NCBI RefSeq assembly: GCF_006874475.1
Contig: NZ_VIRM01000003.1
Location: 1-64,000, forward strand
Direction of reading: 5' to 3'
Source: Microbispora hainanensis
GTDB lineage: Bacteria; Actinomycetota; Actinomycetes; Streptosporangiales; Streptosporangiaceae
Length of the DNA stretch: 64,000 nucleotides
The translations under genes and the position numbers were made by a program. Of the stretch, positions 58,241-64,000 are shown piece by piece (position 1 is the stretch's first letter; the number at the start of each line of letters is the position of its first letter). The notes beneath the pieces were generated by a model. It worked only from the letters and a program-made list of their open reading frames with translations. It made no database searches and was not told the origin of the DNA.

Positions 58241-58255
58241 TTCTGTTATACAGAA
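58241..58255. promoter_or_regulatory. TTCTG-N5-CAGAA operator before iclR
   Basis: TTCTG TTATA CAGAA is a perfect 5-bp inverted repeat whose centre forms part of a TTATAC/TATACA -10 box. The iclR ATG follows 4 bases later without a ribosome site, so the transcript may be leaderless. IclR proteins often bind palindromes of this size in divergent regions. TTCTG half-sites recur at 59096 and 59149, and CAGAA at 59049, before the ubiD gene. Confidence 0.55.
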
Positions 58256-58259
58256 CAAC

Positions 58260-59018
58260 ATGCCTGACACTCTCCCCCCTTACGCCATCGGCTCGGTGGA
58301 CAAAGCGCTGCAGATCCTGCTCATGATCAGAGACCGGGGGGAGGTGCGGGTCACCGACGTCAGCGACGAGCTCGACGTCGCCCGCTCCACGGCCCACCGG
58401 CTGCTGCTCACGCTGGCGCACCGCGGATTCGTCGCCCAGGACCGGGTCACGAAGGCCTACCGCGCCGGCCGGGTCGTGGTGGAGATCGGGCTGACGGCGG
58501 TCGGCGGGCTCGACGTGCGCCGCAAGGCCAGGCGGCACATGGAGTGGCTGGCGGCCGAGTTGCACGAGACCATCAACCTGATCGTGCTGGAGGGCAACGG
58601 CGCCCGGTTCATCGACGGCGTGGAGGGCGACCGGCCGCTGCGGGTGTCGTCGCGCACCGGCACGCTGCTGCCCGCCCACAGCACCTCGGGCGGCAAGGTC
58701 CTGCTCGCCGAACTGCCCGACGACGAGGTGCTCGCGCTGTTCCCCGACGGCCTCACCCGGGTCACCGACCGCACCATCACCGACCCCGACGCCCTGCGAG
58801 CGGAGTTGCGCAGTGTGCGCGACCTCGGCTACGGGGTGAATCACGAGGAGAGCGCCGCCGGGCTGGACGCGGTGGCCGTCTGCGTGCGCGACCATCTCGG
58901 CCGCGCGCTCGCCGCGCTCGCGGTCAGCCTGCCCCACCAGCGCATGACGCAGGGAAACCTGCACACCATGCTCCCCCTGCTGCGCGCCGCCGCCGAGGGA
59001 ATCAGCCAGGATCTGTGA
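58260..59018 (+). CDS. IclR-family transcription regulator
   Basis: 252 residues: N-terminal winged helix (AIGSVDKALQILLMI, VTDVSDELDVARSTAHRLLL) and a GAF-like effector domain (GVEGDRPLRVSS, LLPAHSTSGGKVLLAELPDD, GYGVNHEESAAGLDAVAV). Members sense small acids, frequently aromatic ones. I choose the ATG at 58260, the family-typical start. It sits between the flavin hydroxylase and the UbiD transport unit and is the likely regulator of both. Confidence 0.92.
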   Translation: MPDTLPPYAIGSVDKALQILLMIRDRGEVRVTDVSDELDVARSTAHRLLLTLAHRGFVAQDRVTKAYRAGRVVVEIGLTAVGGLDVRRKARRHMEWLAAELHETINLIVLEGNGARFIDGVEGDRPLRVSSRTGTLLPAHSTSGGKVLLAELPDDEVLALFPDGLTRVTDRTITDPDALRAELRSVRDLGYGVNHEESAAGLDAVAVCVRDHLGRALAALAVSLPHQRMTQGNLHTMLPLLRAAAEGISQDL

Positions 59019-59197
59019 CCGCGCTGCGGGCTGATTTGTTGCGCTGTGCAGAATCTATGGCCGCGTGATTCCCTTTTGTGAAAACGCACCGTAACTTCTG
59101 GCACGAAACGATCCGGACGCTGTGCCATGAGACGGATACCTGTCATGATTCTGCATCAAAACGGTCACTTCAGCATGCTTTCGCGCAGGTGGCGCCG

Positions 59198-60682
59198 GTG
59201 AGCTACAACGACTACGACGCTCCCCACGCCGACCTGCGCGAGCTGATCGAGCGGATCGACCGGTCCGGTCAGCTGGTACGGCTCGGCGGTGTCGACCCCC
59301 ACCTCGAGCTCGGCACCCTCATCGAGCTCATCGCGCACCGCGGTGGCGAGGGCGGCCCGGCCGTCCTTTTCGACGACCTCGTGGGCGCCAAGCCCGGCCA
59401 CCGCGCCTTCTCCGGCGCCACCAACTCGGCCGGACGGCTCGCCCTCACCCTCGGCCTCCCGGCGCCCGGCCATCCGCTCGACGTCGTGCGCGCGTACCGC
59501 GACCGGATGAAGACCCACCAGCCCATCCCCCCGGTCACCGTGGACGACGGCCCGGTGCTGGAGAACATCCTGCGCGACGACGAGGTGGACGTGACCGCGC
59601 TGGTCGCGCCGCTCCTGCACGAACGGGACGGCGGGCGCTACATCGGCACCGACGACCTGGTCACCATGCGCGACCCCGACGACGGCTGGGTCAACATCGG
59701 CACCTACCGGAGCATGGTGCACGGCCCCGACCGGGTCGGCCTGTGGATGTCCCCCGGCAAGCAGGGCAGGCAGATCAGGGAGAAGTACTTCTCCCGCGGC
59801 GAGCCCTGCCCGGTGCTGATCTCCTGCGGCCACGACCCGCTGCTCTTCCTCGCCTCCGGCAACGAGCTGCGTTACGGCCTGTCGGAGTACGACTACGCGG
59901 GCGGGCACCGCGGCATGCCGTTCGAGGTGGTGGCCTCCGAGCTGCACGGGCTGCCCATGCCCGCCCGGGCCGAGCTGGTGCTCGAAGGCGAGATGTATCC
60001 GGGCGACGTCGCGCCCGAGGGGCCGTTCGGCGAGTTCACCGGCTACTACGCCGGCGGCCGCTCGGACCAGCCCGTGGTGCGCGTCCGCCGCGTCTACCAC
60101 CGCAACGACCCCATCGTGACCGTCGCCTCCCCCATCAGGCCCCCCTCGAACTTCTCGTACAGCAAGTGCGTGATGAAGGCGGGCATGATCTGGGACGAGG
60201 TCGAGCGGGCCGGGCTGTCCGGCGTGCAGGGCGTCTGGTGCCACGAGGCGGGGGCGGCCCGGCTGTTCAACGTCATCTCCGTCAAGCAGGCCTACGACGG
60301 CCACGCCAAGCAGGCCGGGCTGCTCGCGGCCTCCTGCCAGTCCGGCTCCTACCTCGGGCGCTTCGTCGTCGTGGTGGACGAGGACATCGACCCGACCGAC
60401 ATGTTCGACGTGCTGTGGGCCATGTCCACCCGGTGCGACCCGGTCGACGACATCGAGATCATCCGCCGGGCGTGGAGCGGGCCGCTCGACCCGCGCATCC
60501 CGCACGGCCAGACGCACAACTCGCGGGCCGTCATCATGGCCGTCCGCCCGTACGACCGCATCAAGGAGTTCCCGCCCGTCGCCGAGGCGAGCCCGGAGCT
60601 GCGCGAACAGGTCGCGCGCAAGTTCGCCGGCGTCCTGGCGGGACTCGGCTCCTCATCCCCCCGACAGGAGGAAGCACAATGA
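59198..60682 (+). CDS. UbiD-family prenyl-FMN-dependent decarboxylase
   Basis: 494 residues from the GTG at 59198, preceded by AGGTGG (GTG at 59189 and ATG at 59078 are alternatives). UbiD enzymes reversibly decarboxylate aromatic or unsaturated acids with prenylated FMN. The catalytic motif APEGPFGEFTGYYAGG contains the paired Glu residues; the metal/cofactor region includes NIGTYRSMVHGPDRVGLW and CGHDPLLFLASG. The relatives with this length include vanillate, gallate and 4-hydroxybenzoate decarboxylases. Its stop overlaps the start of the transporter gene, and a UbiX gene for the cofactor is in the same unit. Confidence 0.93.
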   Translation: MSYNDYDAPHADLRELIERIDRSGQLVRLGGVDPHLELGTLIELIAHRGGEGGPAVLFDDLVGAKPGHRAFSGATNSAGRLALTLGLPAPGHPLDVVRAYRDRMKTHQPIPPVTVDDGPVLENILRDDEVDVTALVAPLLHERDGGRYIGTDDLVTMRDPDDGWVNIGTYRSMVHGPDRVGLWMSPGKQGRQIREKYFSRGEPCPVLISCGHDPLLFLASGNELRYGLSEYDYAGGHRGMPFEVVASELHGLPMPARAELVLEGEMYPGDVAPEGPFGEFTGYYAGGRSDQPVVRVRRVYHRNDPIVTVASPIRPPSNFSYSKCVMKAGMIWDEVERAGLSGVQGVWCHEAGAARLFNVISVKQAYDGHAKQAGLLAASCQSGSYLGRFVVVVDEDIDPTDMFDVLWAMSTRCDPVDDIEIIRRAWSGPLDPRIPHGQTHNSRAVIMAVRPYDRIKEFPPVAEASPELREQVARKFAGVLAGLGSSSPRQEEAQ

Positions 60683-61713
60683 TCAGGTTCCGCCTGGCCG
60701 CGGTCGTCGCGGTGACCGCCTCCCTCGCCCTCGGCGTCGCCGCGTGCGGCGGCGACGACTCCGCCGCCTCCGAGGACGGCGCCACCATCACCTACGGCAT
60801 CTACGAGCCCGGCGCCGACTCCGGCTATCTGCTGATGGGGCAGGAGAAGAACTTCTTCGCCAAGCACGGCGTCACGGTCAAGGTCGTCCAGCTGAAGAGC
60901 GCCGCACAGGCCTTCCCCGCGCTGCTGGCCAAGCAGGTCGACGTGATCCAGGGCAACCCGAGCGAGGCGCTGCTCGCGTCGCAGAAGGGCGCGAAGCTCA
61001 AGTTCGTCGGGTCCACCATGCCGGGCCAGAACTACGCCATCTATGGCAAGAGCGACCTCGCCTCCATGTCCGCGTTGTCCGGCGCCACGCTCGCCATCTC
61101 CACCCCGACCGGCCTGCCGGCGGTGGTCGCCAAGGCCATGATGCTCCAGTCGTCCGTCGACCCGTCCTCGGTGAAGCTCGTCAACTCGGGCGGGTCGTCC
61201 GACCGCTACAAGGCCGTGGTCTCCGGGCAGGTGCAGGCCGCCTCCGCGCCGCTGGACTACACGGCGCAGGCCGCCAAGGACGGCGTCAACCTCCTCGCCC
61301 GGGCCAAGGACGTGGTGCCCGACTTCCCCCGGTACGCGCTGATCACCAGGGACGACGTGCTCCAGGCGAAGGGCGACGCGGTCACCGGTCTCATCGCCGG
61401 CCTGGTCGAGGGCATCCGCTATGCCGACGGGCATCCGGACGAGGCCAAGGCGCTGGCCGCCAAGACCCTGAAGGTGGCGGCGAACGATCCGATGATCTCC
61501 GAGACGTACAAGGAGTTCCACGACGGCGGCTACCTGGCCATGAACGGCGAGATCCCGGTCAAGCAGATCAAGTATCTCGCCGACCTCCAGGTGAAGCTCG
61601 GCATCGCCACGACGGCGATCCCGGTGGACCCGCTGGTGGACGACAGCTACCGGCAGAAGGCCGTCGGCCAGCTCGGCGAGGTCCCCTCGAACTACTACGG
61701 AGACAGCCGATGA
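60679..61713 (+). CDS. lipoprotein substrate-binding protein, NitT/TauT-type
   Basis: 344 residues with a lipoprotein signal peptide ending in GVAAC (Cys at 23), then an SsuA/NMT1-like periplasmic-binding fold: ITYGIYEPGADSGYLLMGQE, FFAKHGVTVKVVQL, LAKQVDVIQGNPSEALL, AISTPTGLPAVVAKAMM. It captures the substrate outside the membrane for the ABC importer encoded next. The family binds sulfonates, nitrate, thiamine precursors or aromatic acids. Coupling to ubiD (4-base overlap) suggests an aromatic carboxylate here (inference). Confidence 0.92.
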   Translation: MIRFRLAAVVAVTASLALGVAACGGDDSAASEDGATITYGIYEPGADSGYLLMGQEKNFFAKHGVTVKVVQLKSAAQAFPALLAKQVDVIQGNPSEALLASQKGAKLKFVGSTMPGQNYAIYGKSDLASMSALSGATLAISTPTGLPAVVAKAMMLQSSVDPSSVKLVNSGGSSDRYKAVVSGQVQAASAPLDYTAQAAKDGVNLLARAKDVVPDFPRYALITRDDVLQAKGDAVTGLIAGLVEGIRYADGHPDEAKALAAKTLKVAANDPMISETYKEFHDGGYLAMNGEIPVKQIKYLADLQVKLGIATTAIPVDPLVDDSYRQKAVGQLGEVPSNYYGDSR

Positions 61714-62510
61714 GCGACGACCTCGCGGTGGACGTACAGGGTGTGTCCAAGGTCTTCGTCGACGACAAAGGGCGCGAGGTGCACGCGCTGCGGGACGTGA
61801 CGTTCCAGGTGCGCCGCTCGGAGATCGTGGCCCTGACCGGGCGCAGCGGGTGCGGAAAGACCACCCTGCTGCGGATCATCATGGGCCTGGAGCACCCGAC
61901 CTCCGGCATGGTGAAGGTGGACGGCGATCCGGTGCGCGGCTGCGGGCCCAACCGGGGCATCGTCTTCCAGAACGCGGAGCTGCTGCCCTGGCGCACCGCG
62001 CTCGCCAACGTCGAGTTCGGCCTGGAGGCCCGCGGCCTGCCGAAGGCGGAACGGCGGGCGGCCGCCGAACGGGCGATCGAGCTGGTCGGGCTGACGCACG
62101 CCGCGAACCGCCGCCCGCACGAGCTGTCCGGCGGCATGCGGCAGCGGGTCGGCATCGCCCGCGCGCTCGCCATCGACCCCGCCGTGCTGCTCATGGACGA
62201 GCCCTTCTCCGCGCTCGACGCGCAGACCAGGGAGAAGATGCAGGGCGAGCTGCTGGAGATCCACGAGCGCACCGGCAAGACCATCATCTTCGTCAGTCAC
62301 GACATCGACGAGTCCGTGCTGCTCGCCGACCGCGTGGTCACCCTCGTGCCCGACCCCGGCCGGGTGCACGGGGTGCTCGACACCGCCTTCGGCCGCTCCA
62401 CGTCCCTCGACGAGCGCCGCGACTCCGCGGAGTTCGCCCAGCGCCGCCACGAGCTGCTGCAACTCGTGCACGGCCGCGAGATCCGGCAGCAGGATGGAGT
62501 GTCCGCATGA
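61710..62510 (+). CDS. ABC importer ATPase, NitT/TauT-type
   Basis: 266 residues with Walker A TGRSGCGKTTLLR, Q-loop QNAELLPWRT, signature LSGGMRQRVGIARAL, Walker B VLLMDEPFSALD and the switch His in FVSHDIDES. It powers the importer. It overlaps the genes on both sides by 4 bases. The subgroup matches SsuB/TauB-like proteins by the LLPW motif. Confidence 0.96.
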   Translation: MSDDLAVDVQGVSKVFVDDKGREVHALRDVTFQVRRSEIVALTGRSGCGKTTLLRIIMGLEHPTSGMVKVDGDPVRGCGPNRGIVFQNAELLPWRTALANVEFGLEARGLPKAERRAAAERAIELVGLTHAANRRPHELSGGMRQRVGIARALAIDPAVLLMDEPFSALDAQTREKMQGELLEIHERTGKTIIFVSHDIDESVLLADRVVTLVPDPGRVHGVLDTAFGRSTSLDERRDSAEFAQRRHELLQLVHGREIRQQDGVSA

Positions 62511-63346
62511 CCGCCCTGGCAGAGCAGGCGGCGCCCACCGACGACGAGACCGCGCTGTCCAGGAAGATCCGATCCCAGCGCCGCAGCGGCCGTGACCGCC
62601 TCGTCACCGCCGCCGGCGTGGTCGTCCTGCTGGCCATCTGGGAGATCGCCGCCCGGCAGGTCGACCCGATCCTGGCCGCGCCGCCCAGCGCCGTGCTCAG
62701 GGCGCTGATCAGCATGATCGCGGACGGCACGCTGCTCACGGCGGTGTGGGAGAGCGCCCAGCCCTTCCTGACCGGCTACGTGCTGGCCATCGTGGCCGGC
62801 GTGCCGCTGGGCCTGCTCATCGGCCGGTTCCGGGTCGTCGAGGCGGCGATCGGCTGGCTGGTCATCGCGGGCTACGCGATGCCGATGATCGCCCTCACCC
62901 CGGTCTTCATGCTCTGGTTCGGCCTGGGCTTCGCGGTCAAGGCCGCAATGGTGATGACCATGACGGTCTTCGCCATCGCCATCAACACCTGGAACGGCGT
63001 GCAGCACGTGCCGCGCACCCTCATCGAGGTCGGCACCGTCTTCTGCGCCTCGCAGCCGCGCATCCTCACCCAGATCGTGATCCCGTCCGTCATCCCGTCG
63101 ATCATGACCGGGCTGCGGATCGGCATCGGCAAGGCCGTGGTCGGCATCGTGATCGCCGAGTTCTTCACCGCGATCGGCGGCGTCGGCGGGGTCATCGTGG
63201 ACGCCGGGCACAGCTTCCAGCCCGACCGCATGTTCGCCGCGGTCGTCGTGCTGATGGCCGCCGCGGTCGCACTGACCGGGCTGATCGGCCTGATCGAGCG
63301 GCGGCTGGCCCCCTGGAACCGGTCGATCGCGGGAGGCTCGCGATGA
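62507..63346 (+). CDS. ABC importer permease, NitT/TauT-type
   Basis: 279 residues with about six membrane helices and the EAA-type coupling loop in VPRTLIEVGTVFCASQPRI, typical of BPD_transp_1 permeases of the SsuC/TauC group. The short cytoplasmic N-terminus is followed by VVVLLAIWEIAARQV. It works with the ATPase and binding protein encoded upstream. ATGA overlaps on both sides. Confidence 0.95.
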   Translation: MTALAEQAAPTDDETALSRKIRSQRRSGRDRLVTAAGVVVLLAIWEIAARQVDPILAAPPSAVLRALISMIADGTLLTAVWESAQPFLTGYVLAIVAGVPLGLLIGRFRVVEAAIGWLVIAGYAMPMIALTPVFMLWFGLGFAVKAAMVMTMTVFAIAINTWNGVQHVPRTLIEVGTVFCASQPRILTQIVIPSVIPSIMTGLRIGIGKAVVGIVIAEFFTAIGGVGGVIVDAGHSFQPDRMFAAVVVLMAAAVALTGLIGLIERRLAPWNRSIAGGSR

Positions 63347-63996
63347 ACACCCCGATCGCCGGCGCACCGCGCCGGGTCGTCGTCGGCGTCTCCGGCGCGA
63401 CCGGCACGGCCCTGGCCGTACGGACGCTGCAGCTGCTCGGCGCGGCGGGAGTCGAACGGCACCTCATCGTCAGCCCCGCCGCCCGGCGCACGGCGGCGTA
63501 CGAGATGCCGGACGCCGCGTTCGACGCCGAGGTGGTGCACAACTTCCGCGACATCGGCGCCTCCATCGCGTCCGGCTCCTACCCGGTGGACGGGATGATC
63601 GTCATCCCGTGCAGCGTCAAGACGCTCGGCGCCATCGCCTCGGGGGTGTCGGAGAACCTGCTGGTGCGGGCCGCCGACGTGACCCTCAAGGAACGCCGCC
63701 GGCTCGTGCTGTGCGTGCGCGAGACGCCGCTGCACCTGGGACACCTGCGGGCGATGGTCACCGCGACCGAGATCGGCGCGATCATCGCGCCCCCGATGCC
63801 GGCCTTCTACTCCAATCCGGAGTCGCTGGACGACGTGGTGGACCACATCGTGGCCCGGGCGCTGTCGCTGATCGGCGTGCACGTGCCCGGCGCGCCGCCG
63901 TGGCAGGGGACTCCCGCCTCGGCGACGCGTACCGGCGGCCAGGAGCAGCCCGGCGACGCGGACCCGGCCACCGCGCTCGGACGTCCCGGCTGGTGA
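63343..63996 (+). CDS. ubiX: UbiX-type flavin prenyltransferase
   Basis: 217 residues: FMN loop VVGVSGATGTALAVRTL, VIPCSVKTLGAIASGVSENL, LKERRRLVLCVRETPLHLGH, IIAPPMPAFYSNPESLDDVV, the full set of UbiX motifs. It joins dimethylallyl phosphate to FMN, making the prenyl-FMN needed by UbiD. It starts by ATGA overlap with the permease gene. The last about 30 residues are a Thr/Gly/Ala/Pro tail outside the family core. The end of the unit is at the edge of the window. Confidence 0.94.
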   Translation: MNTPIAGAPRRVVVGVSGATGTALAVRTLQLLGAAGVERHLIVSPAARRTAAYEMPDAAFDAEVVHNFRDIGASIASGSYPVDGMIVIPCSVKTLGAIASGVSENLLVRAADVTLKERRRLVLCVRETPLHLGHLRAMVTATEIGAIIAPPMPAFYSNPESLDDVVDHIVARALSLIGVHVPGAPPWQGTPASATRTGGQEQPGDADPATALGRPGW

Positions 63997-64000
63997 CCCG

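Overview
The window is very GC-rich (about 70%) DNA with strong G/C preference at third codon positions, many GTG starts, GTGA/ATGA stop-start overlaps and few introns of non-coding sequence. Gene content (Wag31/DivIVA, SepF, MraZ-led dcw cluster, F420-type luciferase-like oxidoreductase, DUF574 methyltransferase, DUF3040 protein, STPKs with extracellular tails, a T-box in front of ileS) points to a filamentous or related actinomycete. Streptosporangiales is my best guess; this is inference from content, not a database match. MurE carries the DNPR signature, so the peptidoglycan is expected to contain meso-diaminopimelate. No tRNA, rRNA, CRISPR array or insertion sequence was recognised.

Layout. 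(1) 1-1.6 kb: a decayed phage structural module, a scaffold gene and a P22-like coat gene, both broken by frameshifts. (2) 1.8-3.6 kb: a NarL/DesK-type two-component system, convergent with (3) two secreted metallopeptidases (M1 and M14) at 3.6-7.9 kb. (4) 8.3-11.9 kb: two tandem membrane Ser/Thr kinases. (5) 12-14 kb: rluD, lspA and a DksA/TraR zinc-finger gene. (6) 14.5-17.8 kb: ileS on the plus strand behind a T-box leader.

(7) 18-40 kb, minus strand: the division and cell-wall (dcw) cluster, read from right to left as mraZ-rsmH-ftsL-ftsI-murE-murF-mraY-murD-ftsW-murG-murC-ftsQ-ftsZ-yggS-sepF-yggT-divIVA, followed by an unusual membrane protein with two HxxxC...CxxC motifs. Most neighbours overlap by 4 nt. 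MraZ-type direct repeats overlap the first promoter, and ftsZ has its own promoter in the ftsQ-ftsZ gap. FtsI has a roughly 340-residue cytoplasmic tail with a collagen-like Gly-X-Y stretch.

(8) 40.4-45.3 kb: a MoxR ATPase, DUF58 and transglutaminase trio on the plus strand. (9) 45.5-52.3 kb, minus strand: DUF3040, dinB, a methyltransferase, nusB-efp-pepP, an F420-type oxidoreductase and a DUF574 methyltransferase. (10) 52.4-56.1 kb, minus strand: a CoxD-CoxE-XdhC/CoxF-MobA-like maturation cassette for a molybdenum hydroxylase whose structural genes are not in the window; an ArsR repressor gene with a palindrome over its start lies upstream.

(11) 56.7-64 kb: an aromatic-acid module. A flavin hydroxylase diverges from an IclR regulator. 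Downstream is a tightly overlapping five-gene unit: UbiD decarboxylase, lipoprotein binding protein, ABC ATPase, ABC permease and UbiX flavin prenyltransferase. The arrangement implies uptake of an aromatic carboxylate coupled to prenyl-FMN-dependent decarboxylation. This is the most system-like part of the window; its substrate is unknown.
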